A DNA stretch of 64,000 nt from Nocardia veterana NBRC 100344. Its GTDB lineage: Bacteria; Actinomycetota; Actinomycetes; Mycobacteriales; Mycobacteriaceae. Below the pieces are notes generated by a model. That model had not been told where the DNA came from. It searched no databases and worked only from the letters and a program-made list of their open reading frames with translations. The position numbers and the translations under genes were made by a program. Positions within the stretch are counted from its first letter, which is position 1, and every line of letters begins with the position of its first letter. Positions 25,733-33,950 of the stretch are shown here, one piece after another. The stretch lies in NCBI RefSeq assembly GCF_000308855.1, contig NZ_BAGM01000210.1, positions 40,874 through 104,873 on the forward strand, given 5' to 3'.

Positions 25733-26557
25733 ATGACCGCGACTACTCCGCTTCCTCGAGACCGGATCGGCGCACCGCTTCGAGCGATGGTGACCGGAGG
25801 TGATTCCGGTATCGGCAGAGCCGTGGCGGTCGCGCTCGCCGGGGGCGGCGTCGACGTCGGCATCACGTATCACACCGACGAGCCCGGCGCCCGCCGCACC
25901 GCGGAAGAAGCCGAGGAGCGGGGTGTGCGAGCCGTGGTCCGGCAGCTCGATCTCGACGATCTGCCCACCGCCGCCGCGGTCGTCGACGATGTGGCACAGC
26001 AACTCGAGGGTGTCGACGTCCTGGTGAATTGCGCGGGCACCGGCACCGCGCAGAAGGCCATGGAGATGGACTTCGACACCTGGCGCCATGTGCTGTCGGT
26101 CGACTTGGACGGGGCGTTCCTGTGTTCGCAGCGGGCCGCCAAGCACATGATCGAGGCCGGCAGGGGCGGGCGGATCATCAACATCACCAGCGTGCACGAA
26201 CACGCACCCCGAGTCGGAGCGGCCCCCTACTGTGCGGCCAAGGCCGGTCTGGGCGCGCTGACCAAGGTGCTGGCACTGGAGTTGTCCGAATACGACATCA
26301 CCGTGAATTCCGTTGCGCCCGGCGAAATTTCGACACCCATGACCGGGCAGGAAGACGTCGATCCTCGCGAACAGTACCGTCCCGGCCTGCCACTGCGCCG
26401 CCCGGGCCACGCCCAGGAGGTGGCCTCGGTCGTCGCCTTCCTCGCCACCCCGGCTGCCGGTTACATCACCGGCGCCTCCTACGTCATCGACGGTGGCATG
26501 CTCCTGATGGGCCCGCACTCCGGCGACCTGCAGACCGACCGGTGGCGCCAGGTATGA
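25733..26557 (+). CDS. SDR-family oxidoreductase (glucose 1-dehydrogenase-like)
   Basis: The 274-residue classical short-chain dehydrogenase has the cofactor loop TGGDSGIGRAVAVALA, the NCAG structural motif (VLVNCAGTG), the catalytic Ser in INITSVHEH, the Tyr/Lys pair in PYCAAKAG and the C-terminal ITGASYVIDGGMLLM. Polar residues after the second strand (THTDEP) favour NADP(H). The substrate is unknown. It lies next to, and convergent with, the old yellow enzyme gene, with only 16 bases between the stops. Confidence 0.9.
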   Translation: MTATTPLPRDRIGAPLRAMVTGGDSGIGRAVAVALAGGGVDVGITYHTDEPGARRTAEEAEERGVRAVVRQLDLDDLPTAAAVVDDVAQQLEGVDVLVNCAGTGTAQKAMEMDFDTWRHVLSVDLDGAFLCSQRAAKHMIEAGRGGRIINITSVHEHAPRVGAAPYCAAKAGLGALTKVLALELSEYDITVNSVAPGEISTPMTGQEDVDPREQYRPGLPLRRPGHAQEVASVVAFLATPAAGYITGASYVIDGGMLLMGPHSGDLQTDRWRQV

Positions 26558-26573
26558 GCCGACTGCACCGTCA

Positions 26574-27701
26574 TCAACTCAGGGTTTTCAGCGCGGCCGC
26601 ATCGTAGGGCTTCAGCTCGTCGATCCGTCCGTTCAGGACCTTGCCCGCCCATTCCGGGTCCTGCAGCAGGGCGCGGCCGACGGCGACCAGGTCGAACTCG
26701 TCGCGTTCGAGCCGGTCGAGGAGATTGTCCAGGCTGCCGAGCTCGGCGCCCCTGCCCGTGAAGGCGTGCAGGAAGTCGCCGTCCAGGCCGACCGAGCCGA
26801 CGGTGATGGTGGGCTTACCGGTGAGCTTCTTGGTCCAGCCCGCGAGGTTCAGCTCCGAGCCCTCGAACTCGGGGAGCCAGTACCGGCGGGTGGAGGCGTG
26901 GAAGGCGTCGACCCCGGCCGCGGCCAGCGGTGCCAGGATGGCTTCGAGCTCCTGCGGGGTCTCGGCCAGCCGTGCGGTGTAGGCCTCCTGCTTCCACTGC
27001 GAGAAGCGGAAGATCACCGGGAAGCCGGGTGACACGGCCGCGCGCACCGCGGCGACGACCTCGGTCGCGAATCTGGTGCGCGCCACGGGATCTCCGCCGT
27101 AGGCATCGGTGCGGCGGTTCGTGTGCGCCCACAGGAACTGGTCGATGAGGTACCCGTGCGCGCCGTGCAGTTCGACCCCGTCGAAACCGATGCGCTCGGC
27201 GGCCGCGGCAGCCTCGGCGAAGGCGGCGACGACGTCGTCGAGGTCGCGTTGCGTCATCGCCACCCCGGCGCCCTCGGTGCCGTCGACGCGAATGCCGGAG
27301 GGGCCCATGGCCGGGGCATCGGGGTAGGGCTGTTCCCCGTGATTGCGAACCATGCCGATGTGCCACAGCTGCGGCACGATGGTGCCGCCCGCCGCGTGCA
27401 CATCCGCGGCAACCTTCGCCCAGCCGGCCAGCTGCTCCGCACCGTGGAATCGCGGTACCCGGTCGCTCTGTCCCGCCGACGCGTGGCCGACGTAGGTCCC
27501 CTCGGTGACGATCAGGCCCACACCTGCGGCGGCCCGGCGGGCGTAGTAGGACCGCACGTCGTCACCGGGGATGCCGCCCGGGGAGAACATGCGGGTCATC
27601 GGCGCCATCACGATGCGGTTGGGAACGGTCAGGTTGTTCAGCACAACGGGCCGGGACAGGATTTCCGCCAGGCGGGAGGCGTCGGACACGGTGACGGTCA
27701 C
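26574..27701 (-). CDS. Old yellow enzyme family NADH:flavin oxidoreductase
   Basis: The 375-residue TIM-barrel flavoprotein has the FMN-site N-terminus (VVLNNLTVPNRIVMAPMTRMFSPGGIPGDDVRSYYARRAAAGVGLIVTEG), the active-site His pair in FDGVELHGAHGYLIDQFLWAHTNRRTDAYGG and the C-terminal phosphate site VAVGRALLQDPEW. It should reduce activated alkenes (enones, nitro-olefins) or nitro-esters with NAD(P)H. It is divergent from a MarR gene across two TTGA-N5-TCAA elements, so expression is probably induced by electrophiles through that regulator. Confidence 0.93.
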   Translation of the reverse strand: MTVTVSDASRLAEILSRPVVLNNLTVPNRIVMAPMTRMFSPGGIPGDDVRSYYARRAAAGVGLIVTEGTYVGHASAGQSDRVPRFHGAEQLAGWAKVAADVHAAGGTIVPQLWHIGMVRNHGEQPYPDAPAMGPSGIRVDGTEGAGVAMTQRDLDDVVAAFAEAAAAAERIGFDGVELHGAHGYLIDQFLWAHTNRRTDAYGGDPVARTRFATEVVAAVRAAVSPGFPVIFRFSQWKQEAYTARLAETPQELEAILAPLAAAGVDAFHASTRRYWLPEFEGSELNLAGWTKKLTGKPTITVGSVGLDGDFLHAFTGRGAELGSLDNLLDRLERDEFDLVAVGRALLQDPEWAGKVLNGRIDELKPYDAAALKTLS

Positions 27702-27737
27702 TGATTGCTCCTCAGATTTACTTGATAATTTTGATGG

Positions 27738-27788
27738 TTGAGAACCTCAAGTGATTTCCACGGTAAGGTGGATAGTTGAGATGGTCAA
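27738..27788. promoter_or_regulatory. Two MarR-type operators (TTGA-N5-TCAA)
   Basis: TTGAGAACCTCAA at 27738-27750 and TTGAGATGGTCAA at 27776-27788 share the arms TTGA and TCAA around five bases and start 38 bp apart in the gap between the divergent oxidoreductase and MarR genes. The first is the better dyad. Spacing close to four helical turns would put both on one DNA face. Confidence 0.75.
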
Positions 27789-27812
27789 GTTTCGGTGCGG
27801 AGGATGACGGAC

Positions 27813-28238
27813 ATGGCAGAGGTGCCGCAGATCGACACCGCCCAGCTCATGGAGTTGCTCTCGGTGTCACTGGGCGTCTACTACGGCGAATTCACCGCCG
27901 CGGCCGCGAGCGAGAACCTCACCGCCAGCCAGGGCAAGACATTGACGGTGCTGCGCCGCGGACCCGCCCCGATGCGCACGTTGGCCGAGACCCTGGCCTG
28001 TGACGCCTCCAATGTCACCGGGATCATCGACCGCTTGGCGAAGCGGGGGCTGGTCCGACGCGAGAGCGATCCGGCCGATCGGCGCGTCACCAATCTGGTC
28101 ATCACACCCGAGGGCGAGCGTGCCGTCGACGCGATCCGCGCGAAGATGCACCGGACCCGCGACGGCTTGGACAAACTCGGCGCCGAGGACCGGTCCCGCT
28201 TCGCCGCCCTGCTGGAGCAGGTCTTCGTCCAGCCTTGA
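27813..28238 (+). CDS. MarR-family regulator
   Basis: The 141-residue winged-helix protein has the MarR core TLAETLACDASNVTGIIDRLAKRGLVRRESDPADRRVTNLVITPEG, with the recognition helix at SNVTGIID and the wing at DPADRRVTN. The ATG at 27813 is chosen because GGAGG stands nine bases upstream; ATG 27804 is in frame but too close. It probably represses itself and the old yellow enzyme gene. Confidence 0.93.
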   Translation: MAEVPQIDTAQLMELLSVSLGVYYGEFTAAAASENLTASQGKTLTVLRRGPAPMRTLAETLACDASNVTGIIDRLAKRGLVRRESDPADRRVTNLVITPEGERAVDAIRAKMHRTRDGLDKLGAEDRSRFAALLEQVFVQP

Positions 28239-28295
28239 CGCCCCCCGGAACGGAGGCCCGCCGACGGCGCGGACCGTTCGCGTTCACCGAGTGAC

Positions 28296-29051
28296 TCACG
28301 AGTCGACGGCCCGAACAAGGTTGTCCAGCAACTGATCCCAGCCCAAGCCGACACCGGCCGCGGCCGCCTCCGAGCCCGCCGCCGGATCGGACACGTGAAC
28401 CCGCAGATCCACGCGCGTGCCGCCGGCGACAGCGCTCAGTTGGAGCCGATGGTCGACCCCGAACAAGGCGACCCCCTCGGCGTCCAGCGGTGACAGTTCG
28501 AACCGGAGTCGCCGGGGCGCCCGGACATCGAGGTAGCGTCCCGCACTGCGGTACACCGTGCCGTCGCCCTCCCGCAGCACGATCGACAATTCCCCGTCGG
28601 TGACCGGCCGCAGGACGCACTCGACGACCTCGAAGTGGGCCGGGTGCCACCAGCGGCGCACCAGCTCGGGCGAGGTCCACCACTGCCACACCGTCGCCAC
28701 CGGCACCGGCACGGTCCGCTCGAACGCGTAGTCGGACACGGGGGCTGCCGCGCTGGCCGCTCGATATTGGGCGAGCACCGATTCCGACGGATGATCGGCC
28801 TCGAACCCGGCCAGCCATTCCCGCAGCTGCCGCAGTGGAGCGCGGCGCAGGGCGTAGATGCGGCGCTGACCGAATGGCTCCATGACCACCAGGCCCGCGC
28901 GTTCGAGCGCCTGCAGATGCTTCGTCGTCTGCGGTTGACGCAGGTCGAGGGCGGCGGCGATCTCGCCGACCGGACGCGGAGCATCGTTCAGCAACTCCAC
29001 GATCCGCATCCGGTTGGGTTCGGCCAGGGCGGCGAACAGTGCAGTGTCCAT
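28296..29051 (-). CDS. ArsR-type HTH fused to an SRPBCC (AHSA1-like) domain
   Basis: The 251-residue protein joins an N-terminal ArsR winged helix (residues 1-90; DTALFAALAEPNRMRIVELLNDAPRPVGEIAAALDLRQPQTTKHLQALERAGLV) to a C-terminal START-like SRPBCC domain (from about 110; FERTVPVPVATVWQWWTSPELVRRWWHPAHFEVVE). ArsR metal-binding cysteines are absent, so a hydrophobic ligand bound in the SRPBCC cavity is a better guess for its signal. It is divergent from a stand-alone SRPBCC gene across a perfect palindrome. The ATG at 29051 fits the usual MDTALFAAL start. Confidence 0.9.
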   Translation of the reverse strand: MDTALFAALAEPNRMRIVELLNDAPRPVGEIAAALDLRQPQTTKHLQALERAGLVVMEPFGQRRIYALRRAPLRQLREWLAGFEADHPSESVLAQYRAASAAAPVSDYAFERTVPVPVATVWQWWTSPELVRRWWHPAHFEVVECVLRPVTDGELSIVLREGDGTVYRSAGRYLDVRAPRRLRFELSPLDAEGVALFGVDHRLQLSAVAGGTRVDLRVHVSDPAAGSEAAAAGVGLGWDQLLDNLVRAVDS

Positions 29052-29074
29052 TGACCAAGCATGCCTCCTCAGAT

Positions 29075-29094
29075 ATATTCCTTTCAAGGAATAT
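29075..29094. promoter_or_regulatory. Perfect 20-bp palindrome, likely ArsR-SRPBCC operator
   Basis: ATATTCCTTTCAAGGAATAT has nine-base arms ATATTCCTT and AAGGAATAT around TC. It lies midway between the divergent ATGs at 29051 and 29116, overlapping where both promoters must be, and is AT-rich against a GC-rich background. Confidence 0.85.
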
Positions 29095-29115
29095 CTTTCT
29101 CCCGAGGAGCGCGAC

Positions 29116-29589
29116 ATGACCGACCGGATTCGCATCGAACACGACTACCCCACCACCGCCCAGGCCGTCTGGGAACTGTGGACCACCCCCGCCGGGATCG
29201 AGAAGTGGTGGGCGCCAGACGGTTTCACCGTCCGCGTCGACCGGCTCGACCTGCGCCCGGGAGGCGAGCTGGTCTACACGATGACCGCGACCGCTCCCGA
29301 GCAGATCGAGTTCATGCGCTCCGCGGGCATGCCGCTGTCGACCGAATCCCGCAAAACGTTCACCGAGGTCGAGGCACCCAACCGTCTGGCCTATACCTCC
29401 CTCGCCGACTTCATCCCGGGCGTGGAGCCCTACGAATTCCTCACCACCGTCGATCTCGAGCCGGGCGATTCCGGCGTCCGGGTCGTCATGACCGTCGATC
29501 CGATGCACGACGAGGTCTGGACCCAGCGCCTGGTTCAGGGCCGGGAAAACGAGCTCGCCAACCTGGCGAACGTCGTCGCCGGCAGCTAG
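29116..29589 (+). CDS. SRPBCC/AHSA1-like protein
   Basis: The 157-residue protein is a START-like SRPBCC fold: IRIEHDYPTTAQAVWELWTTPAGIEKWWAPDGFTVRVDRLDLRPGGELVYTM, then LADFIPGVEPYEFLTTVDLEPGDSGVRVVMTVDPMHDEVWTQRL. Members bind hydrophobic ligands or act as Hsp90 activator-like proteins; none of that is shown here. The ATG at 29116 follows GAGGAG. It is paired with the ArsR-SRPBCC regulator, whose sensing domain is of the same fold, so both may bind one ligand class. Confidence 0.9.
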   Translation: MTDRIRIEHDYPTTAQAVWELWTTPAGIEKWWAPDGFTVRVDRLDLRPGGELVYTMTATAPEQIEFMRSAGMPLSTESRKTFTEVEAPNRLAYTSLADFIPGVEPYEFLTTVDLEPGDSGVRVVMTVDPMHDEVWTQRLVQGRENELANLANVVAGS

Positions 29590-29592
29590 CAC

Positions 29593-29630
29593 CGAGCCGG
29601 CGGGCCGTCACACTGCTCGTCGCCGGCTCG
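29593..29630. terminator. Inverted repeat between convergent genes
   Basis: Arms CGAGCCGGCG (29593-29602) and CGCCGGCTCG (29621-29630) are perfect complements around 18 bases. It starts a few bases after the SRPBCC stop and ahead of the convergent TetR gene end, so it can act as a two-way terminator without a T run. Confidence 0.5.
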
Positions 29631-29763
29631 ACCGGTTCCACCCGGTCCGTCCGCCGGGTGCACGGACTCACCGACCGCCTCGGCAGCGGCCGGCACCCAC
29701 GCTCGGAATCGGCACGGCGGTCCAGCCTCCGTCGGGGTCGCCGGCCGTGATCGAAAGTCTTTG

Positions 29764-30444
29764 TCAGGCAAAGGGTTCGACTGTCGACGTAGCGCCGCGG
29801 CCCGTGTCGTCGTCGGCCGAGGCTCCGCGCCGGAGCCGCAGCGCCAGTTCGACATGACCGTTGTCGAGCAGGAATCCCAGAAACAGTGCCCGGAACGCCG
29901 CATGCACCGAGTCCGGTGGCAGCGTGCCCGGCACCGCCATTTCGTGCAATGCCAGCCCGTGCGCCAGGGCCGTGAAAGCCGGTGCGGCCGTGTCGGGTTC
30001 CGGGTGGCCGGCCGCACGAACTCCTGCGGCGGCAACCCGGCGTGCGGCCTCGAGCGCTCGCGCGGCAGCATCGCGGAACTCCGGGTGCCGCGCGGCGTGC
30101 AGATAGGCCTCGAACAACGCCGGCGTCTCCGGTGAGCGCGGTGTCGCGGCCGAGGACAGCGCGACGGCGATCTCGTCGGGGGTGCTGTGCGCCTCGGCCA
30201 GCGCCTCGGCGAGCGCGACCTGGGCATCGGCGTCGGCGTCGGTATAGACCCGCAGCGCTTCCTCGGTCAACGCGTCGATCGACTCGAAGAAGTACCCGAC
30301 CGTGGTCAGCGGCAAGCCGGCCTTTTCGGTAACCGCGCGGTGAGTCACCCCGGCCACGCCCACTTCCGCGGTGACCTCGACGGCGGCTCGGAGCAGGGCT
30401 TCGCGTCGAGCCAGGGCACTGGGACGGTGGCGGCGCGCGGTCAC
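29764..30444 (-). CDS. TetR-family regulator
   Basis: The 226-residue protein has the TetR helix-turn-helix near residues 10-55 (RREALLRAAVEVTAEVGVAGVTHRAVTEKAGLPLTTVGYFFESIDALTEEAL) and a ligand domain typical of TetR proteins. It is divergent from an amidase gene over a pair of CTGTA-based operators, so it probably represses the amidase and itself. The inducer could be an amide or nitrile, which is inference. Confidence 0.9.
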   Translation of the reverse strand: MTARRHRPSALARREALLRAAVEVTAEVGVAGVTHRAVTEKAGLPLTTVGYFFESIDALTEEALRVYTDADADAQVALAEALAEAHSTPDEIAVALSSAATPRSPETPALFEAYLHAARHPEFRDAAARALEAARRVAAAGVRAAGHPEPDTAAPAFTALAHGLALHEMAVPGTLPPDSVHAAFRALFLGFLLDNGHVELALRLRRGASADDDTGRGATSTVEPFA

Positions 30445-30464
30445 GACACCACCCTAAGCCATCT

Positions 30465-30514
30465 CTGTAACTTCTTACAGTTTCCCTCTGGGCAGAGTCT
30501 GTAGATTCTTCTAG
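30465..30514. promoter_or_regulatory. Paired operator elements for the TetR regulator
   Basis: CTGTAACTTCTTACAG (30465-30480) is a perfect dyad CTGTAA-CTTC-TTACAG. CTGTAGATTCTTCTAG (30499-30514) keeps most of the same positions and starts 34 bp away. Both lie in the AT-rich gap between the divergent TetR and amidase genes; the second is just upstream of the amidase ATG. Confidence 0.75.
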
Positions 30515-30525
30515 ACTCAGCCGCC

Positions 30526-31947
30526 ATGACGTCGATTCACGCATTCCGCGACGATGCGCTGGCCGAGCACGATGCGGTCGCCCTCGCCGAGCTGGTCCGC
30601 AACGGCTCGGTGAGCCCGCAGGAGCTCGCCACCGCCGCCATCGAGCGAGCGCGCGCGGTCGATCCCCAGCTCCACGCCGTCGCCTGCGCGAGCTACGACG
30701 CCCCGCACTACCATTCGAGCTCCGATACCGCCCTCTACGGCGTCCCGACGTTCGTCAAGGACAACACCGATGTGGCCGGGCTGCCGACCAATCACGGCAG
30801 TGAGGCGTTCCGGGCGCGACCGGCGGCGAAGAACGGCGCTTACGCCGACCAGTACCTCGGCACCGGAATGACGCTGCTCGGCAAATCGCGGCTACCGGAG
30901 TTCGGCTTCAACGCCACCACCGAATTCATGACCGGACCGCCGACCCGCAACCCGTGGGATCTCGACCGCTCGATCGGCGCCTCCTCCGGCGGCTCGGCGG
31001 CACTGGTGGCCGCCGGCGTGGTCCCGATCGCGCATGCGAACGACGGCGGCGGATCCATCCGGATTCCGGCCGCCTGTGGCGGACTCGTCGGACTCAAGCC
31101 GAGCCGCGGCCGCCACATCGACGGCGAACAGGCGCGGCATGTGCCGATCAACATGATTTCCGAGGGCGTACTCACTCGCACCGTACGCGACACCGCAGCA
31201 TTCGTCGCCGCGACCGAAAACGTTTGGCGCAACCCGAAACTCGCGCCCATCGGCGAGGTCCGCGGCCCGGCGCGACGACGGCTGCGGGTCGGGCTGCTCA
31301 TGCACAGCGTCACCGGTGCCGACGTCGATCCGCCCACGCGCGCGGCAGTCGAGCACACAGCCACGTTGCTGGAGAAGGCCGGACACATCGTCGAACCGAT
31401 CGCCCTGCCGGTCACCGCGCAGTTCGCCGTCGACTTCGTCCAATACTGGGCGCTGCTGGCCGATCTCGCCGTAAGCACCGGCAAACTCATCCTGGACCGA
31501 TCCTTCGACGCGTCCGCCACCGACGGACTCACTCGCGGACTGCGTGCCCATCACCGGCGCAACCTGCACCGTACCCCGGCGGCACTGCGCCGACTGCGCC
31601 GCGTCCCCGCCACCTACGCGCGGATGTTCGCCCGCCTGGAAGTCGTTGTGTCCCCGGTACTCTCACATACGACACCGCCGCTGGGCCACATCGCACCGAC
31701 CGTGCCCTTTCCGGAACTCATCGACCGGCTCACCCGCTACGTCAGCTACACGCCCCTGAACAACATCGCCGGCACCCCGGCGATCTCACTGCCCATGGGC
31801 CGCACCACCGAAGGCCTTCCGGTCGGCGTCCAACTGTCGGCCGCCCACGGGGACGAGCGCACGCTGATCGAACTCGCCTACCTCCTCGAAGCCGAACAGC
31901 CCTTCCCCCGCATCCGGGACCAGGTGAGGAATTCCGCACCCCGGTAA
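30526..31947 (+). CDS. Amidase-signature family amidase
   Basis: The 473-residue hydrolase carries the Ser-cisSer-Lys triad of the amidase signature family: Lys78 in FVKDNTDVAGLPTNHGSEAF, the cis-Ser in SIGASSGGSAALVAAG, and the nucleophile Ser in NDGGGSIRIPAACGGLVGLKPSRGR. It should hydrolyse an amide (possibly an aryl or aliphatic amide, or 6-aminohexanoate-type linkages) to acid and amine. No GatB or GatC is adjacent, so it is not the tRNA amidotransferase. The ATG at 30526 lies 12 bases after the second operator. Confidence 0.92.
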   Translation: MTSIHAFRDDALAEHDAVALAELVRNGSVSPQELATAAIERARAVDPQLHAVACASYDAPHYHSSSDTALYGVPTFVKDNTDVAGLPTNHGSEAFRARPAAKNGAYADQYLGTGMTLLGKSRLPEFGFNATTEFMTGPPTRNPWDLDRSIGASSGGSAALVAAGVVPIAHANDGGGSIRIPAACGGLVGLKPSRGRHIDGEQARHVPINMISEGVLTRTVRDTAAFVAATENVWRNPKLAPIGEVRGPARRRLRVGLLMHSVTGADVDPPTRAAVEHTATLLEKAGHIVEPIALPVTAQFAVDFVQYWALLADLAVSTGKLILDRSFDASATDGLTRGLRAHHRRNLHRTPAALRRLRRVPATYARMFARLEVVVSPVLSHTTPPLGHIAPTVPFPELIDRLTRYVSYTPLNNIAGTPAISLPMGRTTEGLPVGVQLSAAHGDERTLIELAYLLEAEQPFPRIRDQVRNSAPR

Positions 31948-32052
31948 CACTCCGGACCGGCGGGTCCCGGGGTCCGTTGCTGCCTATTTCCTCGGGCAGC
32001 GATGCGAGCTGCCGCCGTTGCGTGGGTCAACCGGGGAGACGAGTCTGGAAGG

Positions 32053-32487
32053 GTGCGAGCCCGTGACGTGGAGATCGGGCGCACCTACGTGGTCCTGGTC
32101 CCCCATCGACTACCGATCGCCCGCTACCCCGAACGCGAGCTACCGGGCAGCCCCGCATGGGTGGCAGGCCTACTCACCGGCGCCCGGTTCCGGCTCACCG
32201 TCACCAGTGTCGACCGCTCCACGGACCCCGCCACCGTGGAAGGCCTGCGCCTGATCGAACGAGCCCACACCGACCTGGCCCTCACCGACGCCCAGGCCGC
32301 CGCGCTCGGCCTGTCTCCGGGCCAGGGCTACCGGGTGGTGGGAATGCTGATCGACCGCACGGGCCGCCCGGCCCGCGTCCCCTCGCTCGAAACCCTCCGC
32401 GTGCCGGTCCGATGGCTGCGCCCAGCCGAGGATCAACGCCTGCGCCGCGACACCCACCGCGACGCCGACGTGTGGCCCTATATGTGA
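32053..32487 (+). CDS. Hypothetical protein with a small N-terminal beta-rich domain
   Basis: I do not recognise the family. The soluble product (about 144 residues) begins RARDVEIGRTYVVLVPHRLPIARYP, similar in pattern to small beta-barrel proteins that start with a KxRxVEVGxxY motif, and continues with AGLLTGARFRLTVTSVD. It is rich in Arg, Asp and Thr and has no membrane segment. The start is unsure: an in-frame GTG at 32053 has GGAAGG touching it, GTG 32068 is also possible, and the frame is open back to 32002. It lies between the amidase and P450 genes. Confidence 0.5.
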   Translation: MRARDVEIGRTYVVLVPHRLPIARYPERELPGSPAWVAGLLTGARFRLTVTSVDRSTDPATVEGLRLIERAHTDLALTDAQAAALGLSPGQGYRVVGMLIDRTGRPARVPSLETLRVPVRWLRPAEDQRLRRDTHRDADVWPYM

Positions 32488-32625
32488 GCGACTTGGTCGC
32501 GGCTGTCGTTTCGGCCTGAACCGAAATGATTGAAGCACCCGTCGTCGACCGGCCAGAGTGAGACTTCGACCGGCGCCCGGAAGGCTGTCGTTCGACGAAT
32601 TGTTCTGCCGCACAGAGGAGTTCCG

Positions 32626-33816
32626 ATGACCGCGTTGGCATACCCGTTCGAGTTGAACGAGCCGCTGGGAGTCAGCCCGCTGCATACTCGACTGCGACGT
32701 GATCACGGCCTGGCGAGGATCCGGATGCCCTACGGCGGCGAGGCGTGGCTCGCGACCCGCCACGCCGACGTCCGACAGGTGCTGTCGGATCCGCGGTTCA
32801 GCCGCGCGGCTGCTGCGGGACGGGACGTGCCGCGACCGCGACCATTGCCCGACCCACCGTCGGAGATCTTCAGCATGGATCCACCCGAGCACACCCGGCT
32901 GCGCACCCTGGTTTCGCAGGCCTTCACGCGCCGGCGCGTCGAGCAGTTGCGGCCGCGGATCCGCGATCTCCTCGACGGTCTCGTCGACGACTTGACCGCT
33001 GCCGGGCCGCCGGCCGACCTGGTCCACACCGTGGCGTGGCCGTTACCGCTGGCCGTCATCTGCGAGCTGCTCGGTGTGCCCGATACCGACCGCGACACCT
33101 TCCGGTCCTGGACCGAAACGATCATCGCACTCGGTATCGCGACGAGCATCGACGAGATCCGGGCAGCTTACGAAAGCCTCAACGGCTACCTGGCGGAGCT
33201 CGTCGCGCAACGCCGCGACCGGCCATCGACCGATCTGCTCTCGGCACTGGTCGCCGCACGCGACGACGAGGACCGGCTGTCCGAGGACGAGCTCATCTCG
33301 CTCGCCCGGGCACTGCTCGTCGCCGGACACGAGACCACCGCGAACCACATCGGCAACTTCGTGTTCACCCTGCTCAGCGAGCCGAGCCGATGGCAGCGTC
33401 TGGTCACCGAACCCGATCTGGTGCCGCAAGCGGTCGAGGAGTTGCTGCGCTACGTCCCGATCGAAGCGTCGTCCGAGTTCGCGCGGATCGCCACCACCGA
33501 CGTCGAGGTCGGCGGACAGCTGATCCGGGCGGGTGAAGCCGTCCTGGTGGACCGCGGCGCCGCCAACCGCGACGACCGAGTATTCGACGATGCCGAGACG
33601 TACTGCCCCGCACGCGCCGAGAATCTGCACGTCGCGTTCGGACACGGTGCGCACTTCTGCCTTGGTGCACACCTCGCGCGGGTGGAGCTGCAGGAGACAG
33701 TGCGGATCCTCACCCGCCGGCTCCCCGGGCTACGGCTGGCCGTGCCGGCCGGTGACATCGAATGGCGCTCGGACCGAGGAGTCCGCGGCGCACTCGCCCT
33801 ACCGGTCGGCTGGTGA
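32626..33816 (+). CDS. Cytochrome P450
   Basis: The 396-residue soluble P450 has the heme-binding loop FGHGAHFCLGAHLAR with the Cys ligand at 345, the oxygen-binding I-helix LLVAGHETTANHIG and the region around VEELLRYVPIEASSEFARIATTDVEVGG. Its size and lack of a membrane anchor fit class I bacterial P450s that rely on separate ferredoxin and reductase; neither gene is adjacent. The substrate is not readable. The ATG at 32626 follows AGAGGAG. A winged-helix regulator gene lies 134 bases downstream in the same direction. Confidence 0.95.
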   Translation: MTALAYPFELNEPLGVSPLHTRLRRDHGLARIRMPYGGEAWLATRHADVRQVLSDPRFSRAAAAGRDVPRPRPLPDPPSEIFSMDPPEHTRLRTLVSQAFTRRRVEQLRPRIRDLLDGLVDDLTAAGPPADLVHTVAWPLPLAVICELLGVPDTDRDTFRSWTETIIALGIATSIDEIRAAYESLNGYLAELVAQRRDRPSTDLLSALVAARDDEDRLSEDELISLARALLVAGHETTANHIGNFVFTLLSEPSRWQRLVTEPDLVPQAVEELLRYVPIEASSEFARIATTDVEVGGQLIRAGEAVLVDRGAANRDDRVFDDAETYCPARAENLHVAFGHGAHFCLGAHLARVELQETVRILTRRLPGLRLAVPAGDIEWRSDRGVRGALALPVGW

Positions 33817-33950
33817 CGCTCCGCCGCGGCGGCGGCCGGGAGGCGATGTTCGGTTCGAGTAGCGGATTACCAACGCATGCCGCGTCGGTCGGGGCACGAT
33901 GGGAGGACCGGAAGCCGGCAACCAGTCGGTCCGAGTCGGAGGGATTGACC

